Below, one piece after another: positions 51,101 through 59,616 of a stretch of DNA of 64,000 nt. The stretch covers positions 1-64,000 of the forward strand of contig JAFVGH010000041.1 of the NCBI GenBank assembly GCA_017475045.1, given 5' to 3'. The notes below the pieces were generated by a model, which searched no databases, was not told the origin of the DNA, and saw nothing but the letters and a program-made list of their open reading frames with translations. The position numbers were made by a program, and so were the translations under genes. Numbering within the stretch: the first letter of the stretch is position 1; each line of letters opens with the position of its first letter. The DNA is from Fibrobacter sp. (GTDB taxonomy: Bacteria; Fibrobacterota; Fibrobacteria; Fibrobacterales; Fibrobacteraceae).

Positions 51101-52681
51101 TCACTCCTTCTCCCAGGCAAGGACGGGATAGCCGTCATTGAGGCCTGAGTCGTAGATAAAATCGTTGCCGAGGAGTTTGGCGAAGTCGGCAGATTTCATT
51201 TCGCTTTCTGTTTTAGGTGTGGCGACTCCACCACCATTGTTAAGACCGAAGGGTTCCTGGTCACCCTGTTTCAGGTAATAATAATCTGCCATGGTGGTAT
51301 TGTAGTTGTAGCCAATCATCAAGCCTACAAGGGAATCGCCATCAACTCTGCCTGTGGAATAGGCGGAATTGGTTACACCTTCATTATTGTAGCTGAATAT
51401 ACCACCGACATACGTTTTTCCGTTCACATTGCCTTTGTTGTATAATGAGTTTGATGTAATGGAAGAAACGGATCCAACGACACCTGCTGCTCCATAATCT
51501 CCTTCAATATCAGCCACATTTCCCAAAGAAGAAATTGAGCCGTAACAAGCTACACCAAGAATTCCACCAACGTAGTTTTTTCCCGATATTACCGCACTGT
51601 TATAAGCTTTTGTAATGCTTCCACACTCCCAAGTATGCAATTTAGGGCAATTATAGGAAGCCTTATCTTGAGAACTAATGCTTAAATTTGCGCCACAATG
51701 CCCTGAAATTCCTCCTACAAAATGAGAACCTTTTATTTTCCCCGAATTTTTTAAGTATCGAATGTTATTTTTTGAAGAGCCGCCTATACCTCCAAAAACA
51801 CCACCAACCAATCCTTTGCCATCGATAAAAGCTCTATTTTCTAAGGAATCAACCGTAATGTTGGCAGCGCAACCCGCTACCCCTCCTACATTATTCTTTC
51901 CTGTGACAAAGCCCTTATTCAATAGATTTTTCAAAGTAGAGTTGTCTTTATAGTCCTTCTGATTAGAATTACCAACAACTCCACCAACACAGTCTTCAAA
52001 ACCCAATACGCTGGCCTGGTTGGTCACTTTTTGGACGGAGCCAACATTATAACCGACGACACCACCTGTTTGTTTTCCTCCATATATCCAAGAGTTGTCC
52101 AAAGTAAGACTATGAATAGAACCACGATTATTCCCAAACAGTCCGTTATGTGTACTCGTGGTGTTAATAAACATTCCGCTTACAGTATGCCCGTTGCCGT
52201 CAAAATTTCCCGTAAAGGCGACGCTGGAATTACCTATGGGCGTCCACTTGTGGAGCTTGCTAGAATCTGCGACCAAGGCGCCCTTGTCATCGATGACCTT
52301 GCCATCGTTCAACTTGATGTCGGCGGCCAGCTTGTAATACTTACCCTCGTGTTCCTTCTCGTTTGCCCCGACGATAAAGGCAAGTTTTGCCAGCTGCTCG
52401 GCAGTCAAGATGATATAGGGGCTCAGTTTGGTTCCAGAACCGCAGGCGAATTCCTTTGCCGTAGTGCCGTCCCAGGGCTTGCCCGGTTCACCAACGCAGT
52501 CCTTGTCCAGCATGTCTACTGAACTGCCCGAACCCGACGAGCCGTCGTCAGTCCCCTTGCTATCCGAACTCTCCGTGGCAGAAGCTTTTCCTTCGTCATC
52601 GTTGGAAGACGCCGACACCGTCTGAGAGCAGGCGGCAAACATTGCCGCCATTCCGAAGATTGCAAATAACGCCTTGCGCAT
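51101..52681 (-). CDS. GLUG-repeat lipoprotein
   Basis: 526 aa. A type II signal peptide with lipobox FAAC (MRKALFAIFGMAAMFAAC) is followed by a Ser/Asp linker, then a beta-helix of GLUG-type repeats (TGGVVGYNVGSVQKV, VGGVVGNSNQ, VGGVAGCAA, VGGILGVACYGSISSLGNVAD). GLUG proteins are surface proteins, some adhesins or protease-associated. The C-terminus has GYPVLAWEKE, a usual cap. Start ATG 52681 has AAGGGG upstream. A TAATATATATTA palindrome lies 52 bases upstream. Confidence 0.8.
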   Translation of the reverse strand: MRKALFAIFGMAAMFAACSQTVSASSNDDEGKASATESSDSKGTDDGSSGSGSSVDMLDKDCVGEPGKPWDGTTAKEFACGSGTKLSPYIILTAEQLAKLAFIVGANEKEHEGKYYKLAADIKLNDGKVIDDKGALVADSSKLHKWTPIGNSSVAFTGNFDGNGHTVSGMFINTTSTHNGLFGNNRGSIHSLTLDNSWIYGGKQTGGVVGYNVGSVQKVTNQASVLGFEDCVGGVVGNSNQKDYKDNSTLKNLLNKGFVTGKNNVGGVAGCAANITVDSLENRAFIDGKGLVGGVFGGIGGSSKNNIRYLKNSGKIKGSHFVGGISGHCGANLSISSQDKASYNCPKLHTWECGSITKAYNSAVISGKNYVGGILGVACYGSISSLGNVADIEGDYGAAGVVGSVSSITSNSLYNKGNVNGKTYVGGIFSYNNEGVTNSAYSTGRVDGDSLVGLMIGYNYNTTMADYYYLKQGDQEPFGLNNGGGVATPKTESEMKSADFAKLLGNDFIYDSGLNDGYPVLAWEKE

Positions 52682-52732
52682 AAAAACCCCTTCTTGCCCT
52701 TCCGACTTGCGATTCAGGGCTACATTGTTCAT

Positions 52733-52744
52733 TAATATATATTA
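52733..52744 (-). promoter_or_regulatory. TAATATATATTA palindrome before the GLUG gene
   Basis: A 12-base perfect palindrome contains a leftward TATATT -10 candidate 52 bases before the GLUG start. The identical palindrome occurs at 55888-55899 before the PH/TM2 gene. No strong -35 was found in either place. Confidence 0.4.
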
Positions 52745-52745
52745 T

Positions 52746-54377
52746 TCAATACGAAATAGGAGCGTCCTGAACCACAATTTTCTTAGAATCACTTTCGCGA
52801 ATGACTATTCCTGGTGAATTTCCACTCTCGATAGACTTGACTCCTCCATAATAGGCATTGTCAAACTTCTTGGAGTTACGGTTAGAATCAGCATCACCCT
52901 TAACCTGGATTTCTGGCATATACCTATTCGTGATTTGTTGAGATGGGATTTGTAAGGGGGCAAAGAGTTTTGAAGGAGCCTTAACCATGGACTCGTTTGG
53001 AGAACTTAAATCAATAGAATCACCGGGGTTTGCAAAGCCATAATGTTCTGCGATTTTTCTCACAATTTTTTCATTAAAATCGCCCAAAGGTTCAAAAAAA
53101 ACATTTTCTCGTATAGTTCGGTAGTCATTGTACAAGTGGATTAAATCACGCCTTAGGGAATCCTCTGTATAGATTTCTTCCCCAGCAGAACGCATGGCCA
53201 TTTCCCATAGTTTACGCGCTACCTCGTTCATACGTGAAAGCCGATGGTACATGGCATAATTTTCCATACGACGTATTGCGGAAAGCAAGGCAGCCCGTGG
53301 AGCTGGATTGAATATCGCCGATGTTACATGTGCAGAGAACTCCGCATCCAAATTCAATGTCAATTCAGGATGTTCAATCTGGTCCACAAGATGTTTCGCC
53401 TCGTGAATCGCGATTTCCATGGAAAGCGCCGTCTTGATATATGTTTTCGTATGTCCTGCGAAATCTTTTTTCATCAGGGTCTTATATATTTTACTGGCCT
53501 TTTCCACATTTAAATTCAGCCCTATAGAATGCCAGAATTTATCAAATCGCCTGTCTTCGTATTTTGAAAAGAACTTGCCTTGTTCTATCTCGGCGGCAAT
53601 TTCTTCAACATTCGTTTTTACCATATCGTCTATTACGACAACCTGATTTTCTCCCGCCGTGTAAAAACCTTGCAGAGGAGGCAGCAATCCCGGCATAATC
53701 CGTTTCAGGTTCAGTACAGAAATACTTTTCCATTTGTATTCAGATGGAGGCAAAATAACATCATCAACCTTTAATACATTCAGGTTGCTCCGCTGATTCA
53801 GCACCACAAAAAGATTGTATTCCACAAGAACCTTATTTAGGGCATTGAGATTATCCGTACTGGAAACACCACCATTGTTGTAACGGTGCAAATCATCAAC
53901 AAAGTCCCTAAGCACATGTGGACTTCCAAAGAATTTTCCAAACAGGCAAATCAAATCATTTTCAAATATTTCCCGATCAATTCCCGATTTATAAGGTTCA
54001 TTTTTTGTCAGGGAATTCAAGTACGGAGCAAGTACATTCACCACATAATCTTTTCTAGCACCATTTCCAGTCCTATCAAGTAATTCCACGACCTTGGCAT
54101 GTAGCATCGCCTCGTAAGCAAAGCGCAAGTTTGTCTCCGTCCCCTTTTTTACGATATACTTCTGAACTTTGCGAACTTCTTTGGGGCTAATCCCAAAAGA
54201 ACGAGCGACCAAGTCCACGTAGGAACTGTCGTCATTCGCTACATCCAGTTGTCCTTCATTGAATACATGATAAGCCAAAATGTCATTTTCCATCTCGGGA
54301 TATTCGGAGCAAGCAGAAAACGCAAATAACGCGAAGGCACCGAGCAAAAAGGCGATATATTGCATCAAGTAATTCAT
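52746..54377 (-). CDS. Lipoprotein with a putative HExxH metallopeptidase motif
   Basis: 543 aa. A signal peptide with lipobox FSAC. The body is helical; IAIHEAKHLVDQ near residue 325 gives HEAKH, and LDAEFSAHVTSAIF follows about 20 residues on, the spacing of a third gluzincin ligand. This is inferred from motif only. The C-terminal 80 residues are low complexity (SNRNSKKFDNAYYGG). It starts directly after the stop of the PH/TM2 gene without a gap, so translation is coupled. Confidence 0.6.
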   Translation of the reverse strand: MNYLMQYIAFLLGAFALFAFSACSEYPEMENDILAYHVFNEGQLDVANDDSSYVDLVARSFGISPKEVRKVQKYIVKKGTETNLRFAYEAMLHAKVVELLDRTGNGARKDYVVNVLAPYLNSLTKNEPYKSGIDREIFENDLICLFGKFFGSPHVLRDFVDDLHRYNNGGVSSTDNLNALNKVLVEYNLFVVLNQRSNLNVLKVDDVILPPSEYKWKSISVLNLKRIMPGLLPPLQGFYTAGENQVVVIDDMVKTNVEEIAAEIEQGKFFSKYEDRRFDKFWHSIGLNLNVEKASKIYKTLMKKDFAGHTKTYIKTALSMEIAIHEAKHLVDQIEHPELTLNLDAEFSAHVTSAIFNPAPRAALLSAIRRMENYAMYHRLSRMNEVARKLWEMAMRSAGEEIYTEDSLRRDLIHLYNDYRTIRENVFFEPLGDFNEKIVRKIAEHYGFANPGDSIDLSSPNESMVKAPSKLFAPLQIPSQQITNRYMPEIQVKGDADSNRNSKKFDNAYYGGVKSIESGNSPGIVIRESDSKKIVVQDAPISY

Positions 54378-55709
54378 CTATTTATACTGAACGACATGTT
54401 TCAAAATACATTTTTCTGCCGTATATGTTCCAAAAGTCAAGCCACGACCGATACAACTTGCAGCAAAACGGTTCCCCTTTTGCAATCGCAAAATTTCTTT
54501 TGACTGCCTACTTGAAAAGTAGAGATCCATTTCCTTAACCTTGTTCGTAGGGTTTGCGTACCCAAGGCCGCCCGACTCCAGTTTTATCAAATAATCACCC
54601 CAAACACTTTTCTCTACAGAGCCGACTTGCCCTATGATACTGAAACGTCTATTTTCATATTTCACCTTAGCCTGAGCCGCATTCTGATTGTATGCCACAA
54701 CAATGTCATCATGGTAAACATGACCACCATAATCTTTTTTTGAATTATCACTAATTTCCGAAAGAAGCGACCCTACGCTAAACAATATCCCAATACCACA
54801 CATAACAAAGGTTACTATACGAAAAAATTGAGGTATCCGTGAGTAAGTCCGTCCTTTAAAATACTTTCCATTCAGCATTCGTAATATGTCAATAAAAATC
54901 CAAACAGTCAGCCCAAAGACGAACAAAGCCGAAATGATTTCATGCCCGTTAGCAGCAGACCGCCACGCAGCAATAGTAAAAGCAATTTTCTCTATTCCAA
55001 AAATGCCTCGTCCCCAAACAAAATCGTGGACTCCAACACTTCCAAAGAAAAAAGCCACCAAGACGGCAACCACTGAATTTACATCTGATTCGGCCATTTC
55101 TTCGTATTCATCCAATTCGTCGGAAAAAGGATTCGCTACAGGTTCTTTTCTCGCCTGCACTTTCATTTGCCTGGGCTCTTGAACCGCCTGTTCCTGCGAA
55201 TTAAGAGTTTCTGTATTAGGGACAATTTCTTTCTGATTTGTCGTTTCAGGCGGTTTGACGATGTCCTTTATTTTGTTGAATAGGCTTTCTATGCTCTTGA
55301 CCGTATTCACCATGGCATTTTCAATAGAGACTATTCCACCATTTGACACAATCACCAATTGGCCCAAGGCCCTGTTCTGCGAAGCAACCATTCCCGACAC
55401 TTTCTTTATATCGATACTTTTGCTTTTGACCGTTCCTTTCAGCGGCGTTGTCGTTACCAAAAGAAGTCTCATATCGGTCAGGGCAACAAGCCAAGAGTCT
55501 TTCCCTAACAAAGTTGTCTTTCCCGATACCGTAACCCGCACCATTCCGGCAGTAAAACCAAGAACCGATTCACCAGGTTTCAACAATTTGGCTAGCGAGG
55601 TAAATTCCTGCTTGGTCCAAAAAGAATCAAAGTCGATTCCGTTCAAGGAACAGATTCCCTGCCAATCTGCATTTTCCGTTTTGACTTTATACACGTCAAA
55701 CTGACTCAC
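54378..55709 (-). CDS. PH-domain, TM2-domain and OB-fold membrane protein
   Basis: 443 aa. N-terminal bacterial PH domain (about 30-145: FTAGMVRVTVSGKTTLLGKDSW, LTDMRLLLVTTTPL); a disordered Gln/Glu linker; a TM2-type region (about 215-285: FFFGSVGVHDFVWGRGIFGIEKIAF, WIFIDILRMLNGKYF); then a C-terminal tRNA_anti-like domain (about 335-443) with YENRRFSIIGQVGSV and LQKGNRFAASCIG. GTG 55709 has AAGGAG five bases upstream. First gene of the leftward envelope cluster. Confidence 0.7.
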   Translation of the reverse strand: MSQFDVYKVKTENADWQGICSLNGIDFDSFWTKQEFTSLAKLLKPGESVLGFTAGMVRVTVSGKTTLLGKDSWLVALTDMRLLLVTTTPLKGTVKSKSIDIKKVSGMVASQNRALGQLVIVSNGGIVSIENAMVNTVKSIESLFNKIKDIVKPPETTNQKEIVPNTETLNSQEQAVQEPRQMKVQARKEPVANPFSDELDEYEEMAESDVNSVVAVLVAFFFGSVGVHDFVWGRGIFGIEKIAFTIAAWRSAANGHEIISALFVFGLTVWIFIDILRMLNGKYFKGRTYSRIPQFFRIVTFVMCGIGILFSVGSLLSEISDNSKKDYGGHVYHDDIVVAYNQNAAQAKVKYENRRFSIIGQVGSVEKSVWGDYLIKLESGGLGYANPTNKVKEMDLYFSSRQSKEILRLQKGNRFAASCIGRGLTFGTYTAEKCILKHVVQYK

Positions 55710-55966
55710 AAGGACTCCTTCTAGCTCCTATACTTGTACAAACAACCCACGCCCATCGCTGGACGTGAGTGTTCGCCTTATTCCCGCTGAATTTTGAAAA
55801 TTTACCAGATTTTCGATTTCGAGAATAAGAGCTAACTCTACGTTAAACTCGCGCCCTACACCGCAAAGTGCAGAGCTATGTCAACCGTAATATATATTAT
55901 TGGAATGGCAAAAGACGACCCCTGCCCCTGTTCGAGGGAAAAATTCGTTTTTTTTCAAAAAAATTC
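55710..55966. other. Divergent intergenic region before the envelope cluster
   Basis: This gene-free region contains a TAATATATATTA palindrome at 55888-55899, a TTGACA on the minus strand near 55880 and an imperfect inverted repeat CTTATTC/GAATAAG around 55778-55830. The leftward cluster promoter probably lies here, but no complete -35/-10 pair was found. No small gene is supported. Confidence 0.4.
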
Positions 55967-55995
55967 TTGACAGCCGCACCTAGAAAGATTATATT
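55967..55995 (+). promoter_or_regulatory. Consensus-like promoter of the KilA-N gene
   Basis: TTGACA (55967-55972), a 17-base spacer and TATATT (55990-55995). The start of transcription would fall near 56002, giving a leader of about 68 bases before the ATG at 56070. Confidence 0.8.
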
Positions 55996-56069
55996 TGATA
56001 GTGAACAAATGTTCTAGTGCTCAAAATTTCAAACACTGCGGTTTTACGCTTGTCCGCAGGGAGGGGTCG

Positions 56070-56879
56070 ATGAAGAAGATTGTCTTTGACAATAACAGTA
56101 TCTCCTTTATGCAAAGGAACCACGACGATTATATCAGCTTGACAGACATGGCAAAGCACAAGAACGCCGAATCAACGGGTCTGGTCATTTCACATTGGCT
56201 TAGTACGCGCTACGCGGTCGAATTCTTGGGGATATGGGAGCAAGTCAATAACCCCGATTTTAATGTTACGGAATTCAGTAACATTAGATTCAATGCCGGT
56301 AGCAATGGTTACGTTCTTTCCGCCAAGCAGTGGATTGAGCGGACAAACGCAATTGGGCTTATTTCGAGTGCCGGTCGTTATGGAGGAACATACGCCCATA
56401 GGGACATAGCTTTTGAATTTGGTTCTTGGCTAAGTCCAAAATTTAAGTATTACCTCATTCGCGAATACCAGCGACTCAAAGAAGCGGAGCAGGCAAAAAT
56501 AGGCTGGTCCGTGCGGCGGGAACTTTCTAAAATCAATTACCGTATCCATACGGACGCAATCAAACAGAACCTGATTCCTGCAACACTTACAAAACAGCAA
56601 ATGAGCATGGTTTATGCAAACGAAGCTGATGTTCTAAATGTCGCCTTATTCGGATTTACCGCTAAGGAATGGCACGATGCACACGTCGATTTGCTGGGAA
56701 ATGTCCGCGATTACGCGACAGTAAACCAACTTATATGTCTTTCGAACATGGAATCATTGAATTCCGTCCTGATTAAGGAAGGCTTGCCGCAGCCAGAACG
56801 ATTGCAAAAGCTGAACCAAATTGCGATTTCTCAAATGACCGTACTGGAATCCATCGGAGAGAACAAACTGCTGAAATAA
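56070..56879 (+). CDS. KilA-N domain protein
   Basis: 269 aa. The KilA-N pattern is clear: DDYISLTDMAKHKN, VISHWLSTRYAVEFLGIWE, YVLSAKQWIERTNAIGLISSAGRYGGTYAHRDIAFEFGSWLSPKFKYYLIREYQRLK. KilA-N is a DNA-binding domain of phages and large DNA viruses. The C-terminal half (about 150-269) with FTAKEWHDAH is a less conserved extension. The frame is open to 55995, but ATG 56070 has AGGGAGGGG upstream and follows a consensus promoter. No other phage genes are adjacent; it looks like a domesticated or relic phage gene. Confidence 0.82.
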   Translation: MKKIVFDNNSISFMQRNHDDYISLTDMAKHKNAESTGLVISHWLSTRYAVEFLGIWEQVNNPDFNVTEFSNIRFNAGSNGYVLSAKQWIERTNAIGLISSAGRYGGTYAHRDIAFEFGSWLSPKFKYYLIREYQRLKEAEQAKIGWSVRRELSKINYRIHTDAIKQNLIPATLTKQQMSMVYANEADVLNVALFGFTAKEWHDAHVDLLGNVRDYATVNQLICLSNMESLNSVLIKEGLPQPERLQKLNQIAISQMTVLESIGENKLLK

Positions 56880-57000
56880 GCCAGGGCGTCGCCCGGGAAC
56901 ACTTTGCAAACAACTGTTTGCCGTTTTTAGCAAAAATTCGCTTTTTGCGTTTTTCCTTTGTAGATTTGGTCTTTTGGTGACGGGAATCTACAAAAATATA

Positions 57001-57029
57001 TTGACTTTTGAATATAAAATATGTATATT
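57001..57029 (+). promoter_or_regulatory. Promoter of the orphan CopG-type antitoxin
   Basis: TTGACT (57001-57006), a 17-base spacer and TATATT (57024-57029), about 45 bases before the ATG at 57074. It closely resembles the promoter at 55967. Confidence 0.75.
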
Positions 57030-57073
57030 GAATGTATAAAAGTACGACCGAGTCTACCAGCGGAGGTATGAAA

Positions 57074-57352
57074 ATGGCGAACTCAGAATTTGACCCGATG
57101 GACGATGAAGAACGGGAAATCATGGAAGCCATCGAGCGTGGCGATACCCAGCCCGTCCCTATCGAGGAACTCGAACGCATCAGGGCCGAAATCCGCGGTT
57201 CCGCCCACAACATCACCATCCGGATGAAAGACGCCGATATCGTGGGCATGAAGGCGAAGGCGGCACGTCTCGGCACAAGCTACCAAACGCTCATCAACAG
57301 CATCGTGCACCGCTACCTTACAGGCGGCATCACCATCAACGAGGCTTTTTAA
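57074..57352 (+). CDS. CopG/BrnA-type antitoxin, apparently without toxin
   Basis: 92 aa. The C-terminal half TIRMKDADIVGMKAKAARLGTSYQTLINSIVHRYL is the ribbon-helix-helix-like pattern of CopG/BrnA antitoxins; the first half is acidic (DPMDDEEREIMEAIERGD), as expected for toxin binding. ATG 57074 has GGAGGT six bases before it; another ATG is at 57068. No toxin gene lies upstream (promoter is adjacent) or downstream (convergent nadK). It may be a solitary regulator or the remnant of a module. Confidence 0.65.
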   Translation: MANSEFDPMDDEEREIMEAIERGDTQPVPIEELERIRAEIRGSAHNITIRMKDADIVGMKAKAARLGTSYQTLINSIVHRYLTGGITINEAF

Positions 57353-57358
57353 GACAAA

Positions 57359-58243
57359 CTAAGCCAGCTTGGGCTTGCCGGTCCAGCCCAGCTTTTCGCG
57401 GAGGGCCCCCACGAAGCCGGTGTGTCTCATGCGGATAAAGGTGGTCACCGCCTTGCTTTCGGCAAGAACCACATGCTGTCCGGGGTTCATCTGGTAGGTA
57501 AAACGCCCATCGAACACCAGGTCCAGGGGCCGCTCCACCGCCGAGGCAATCTGGAGTTTCTTGGAGGTGAGGGAAAGCACCAGGGGCCGCACCGAAAGGC
57601 TGCTGGGCGCCACCGGGGTAAGCACCACCGCAGGGGTCGCCGGGTGGATAATGGGCCCGCCTGCCGCCAGGTTGTAAGCCGTAGAACCCGTAGGGGTCGA
57701 AATCAAGAGCGAGTCCGCCCAGTATTCCGTCAGGTTCGTGCCGTTATAGACCACGTTCACGTTCACCATGCGGTCGGGAGCGTGGGCACGGATATGGACC
57801 TCGTTCAGCACCGTCTGCTTGCACAGGCACTTGCGCCCGTTATAAACGGCGGCATCGATCATCATGCGTTCGCGGGTAGAGAACTCCCCCGCAAACAAAT
57901 CGTCGAGAGTCTTGGATAGGCCCTCCACGCGGGACTCCGCCAAAAAGCCCACGCGACCCGCGTTCACTCCCAAAATGGGAATGCCGTGCCCGAGGGCGAT
58001 GTGGGCCGCCGAAAGCACCGTGCCGTCGCCGCCGATGGCCAAGAGCAGGTCCATGTTCGAAAGTCCCGATTCCTTCACTACGCGGATTGGCTTTTTCACC
58101 AGGCCCTTCAGGGAATCCAGGGCGTAGAAGCAGACCTTCGGGTGGCTTTCGGCCCACGCCGAAATCTGTTCCAGGGCAGACACCAAATCAGCGCTCTTGT
58201 CCTTGAAACCTACGATACCGATTTTCTCGAAAGACTTTTTCAT
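57359..58243 (-). CDS. nadK: NAD kinase
   Basis: 294 aa. Phosphorylates NAD to NADP. The GGDG motif lies in LLAIGGDGTVLSAAHIA near residue 70, followed by NAGRVGFLAE and the NE/D region LNEVHIRAHAPDRMVNVNV and STPTGSTAYNLAAGGPIIHP. Length is normal. It overlaps the stop of the AroA-like gene by four bases, so it is the last gene of the aromatic operon. Its stop is seven bases from the convergent antitoxin gene. Confidence 0.95.
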   Translation of the reverse strand: MKKSFEKIGIVGFKDKSADLVSALEQISAWAESHPKVCFYALDSLKGLVKKPIRVVKESGLSNMDLLLAIGGDGTVLSAAHIALGHGIPILGVNAGRVGFLAESRVEGLSKTLDDLFAGEFSTRERMMIDAAVYNGRKCLCKQTVLNEVHIRAHAPDRMVNVNVVYNGTNLTEYWADSLLISTPTGSTAYNLAAGGPIIHPATPAVVLTPVAPSSLSVRPLVLSLTSKKLQIASAVERPLDLVFDGRFTYQMNPGQHVVLAESKAVTTFIRMRHTGFVGALREKLGWTGKPKLA

Positions 58244-59616
58244 GGATTGCCCCCGTCTTCGGCCACGTTCTCGTCTACCATGGCATCGGCGAGCTTCTTG
58301 AGGATACCCGGGAAATTGGCCTCCACCACCTCGGTGTGGCCCACGGGTTCTTCGCAGCCCAGCGCCAACGCGAGCACGTTCAGGGCAAGCCCCACCTGGG
58401 GATTCTCGCCGCCGTCAAATTCGGGCACCGCCGTAATGTTTTCCAACCCACGAACTACCAAGCCATCGTCATAGACGCCCACCTCTACGCCGGTTTTGCG
58501 CAGGTTCTCGGCCAGGGCCTCGTTCACCGGGCGCCAAGCCTTGCGCTGTTCCTTGGGCAGACGCAGAATGGTCTCGCCTTCAGCAAAGCAAGCCGCCACC
58601 GCCAAGAACGGAAATTCTTCGATGGAGGTGGCCACGGTGTCTTCGCCAAAGCGGCGGCCCTGCAGGCGCTTGCCCGCATCTACGGGGAAAACTTCCAAAT
58701 CGCCGAACACGTCGCCGTACTTTTCACGGCGGGTCACAATCTCGATGTTGGCCCCCATGCGCTTGAGGCAGTTGATAGCCCCCACACGGCTACTGTTCAG
58801 CTCCACGTTCTTGATGAGAATACGGTTCCCCTTGGGTACCGCCCCGATGGTAGAGAGCAGAATCAAGGCCATAGCCTCGGTAAAGTCACCGGGCACATAG
58901 TAGTCGCGGCCCGTCATCACCTTGGTCTCGGACTGTTCGGTAAACTGGGTGCGTTCCACCTTCTTGCCCTGGGCCATAAGCAGGCGGCGTTCAAATTCGC
59001 TGAGTTGTTCCACGCCCCGGCCCTCGTAACGGAGAGGCACGCCAAAATACTGGAGCATGCGGGTCCACTGGTCGCGAACAACGGTCTTCTCTTCAAAGCT
59101 TATGAATTCCCCACGAATCAGGGCACGGGTCATGAGCCTATTCCGCATGATGTAAGGCACGCTCCCCAAAGAATCCTTCTTGAGGGAGGGTTCGGCGGTA
59201 TCAAAACGGAACTTGAAATCTGCGGGGCTGTCAGACTCCACGTGAATCTTAAAATAGGCCTGGAGCCATTCCTTGGCTAGGGCCACAGAGGCAACACCCG
59301 CCTCGTCATTCTCGGCGGCAAAAGTGAAGACCTGTTCTGTTTCGCGGCTCGCAAGAGTCCACAAAAGAATACTATCACGCTCCCCGAAGTTGATGGGAAG
59401 CAAGGAAGGCACGGGATACTGGAAGCCCTTGCCGGTAAGCACCATCTCGTGCCCCTGCAGGTTCAGAGTAAGACCGAATTCCTCTAGGGCATTCGCAAAG
59501 CTACGGCCTTCTGCCGACCAAGAGAAATCTTCCAGCACGGTGCGGCCATTGACCAGCAATGCCATGACCAGGGTCAGGTTTGTCCGTTCTCTATCTGGAT
59601 TCAGGTAGAATTCCAT
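58240..59616 (-). CDS. AroA-like (EPSP synthase fold) protein with altered active site
   Basis: 458 aa. The two-domain fold is suggested by PGDFTEAMALILLSTIGAVPKGNRILIKNVELNSSRVGAINCLKRMGANIEI and a later EEFPFLAVAACFAEGETI. However the usual N-terminal Lys-Ser (GDKSIS) is replaced by DRERTN, the GNAGTxMR loop is not present, and the DHR triad region reads NPQVGLALNVLALAL. Classic EPSP synthase activity is therefore doubtful. Gene order between tyrA and nadK links it to aromatic metabolism. Could be a divergent active enzyme or have another role. Confidence 0.6.
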   Translation of the reverse strand: MEFYLNPDRERTNLTLVMALLVNGRTVLEDFSWSAEGRSFANALEEFGLTLNLQGHEMVLTGKGFQYPVPSLLPINFGERDSILLWTLASRETEQVFTFAAENDEAGVASVALAKEWLQAYFKIHVESDSPADFKFRFDTAEPSLKKDSLGSVPYIMRNRLMTRALIRGEFISFEEKTVVRDQWTRMLQYFGVPLRYEGRGVEQLSEFERRLLMAQGKKVERTQFTEQSETKVMTGRDYYVPGDFTEAMALILLSTIGAVPKGNRILIKNVELNSSRVGAINCLKRMGANIEIVTRREKYGDVFGDLEVFPVDAGKRLQGRRFGEDTVATSIEEFPFLAVAACFAEGETILRLPKEQRKAWRPVNEALAENLRKTGVEVGVYDDGLVVRGLENITAVPEFDGGENPQVGLALNVLALALGCEEPVGHTEVVEANFPGILKKLADAMVDENVAEDGGNP

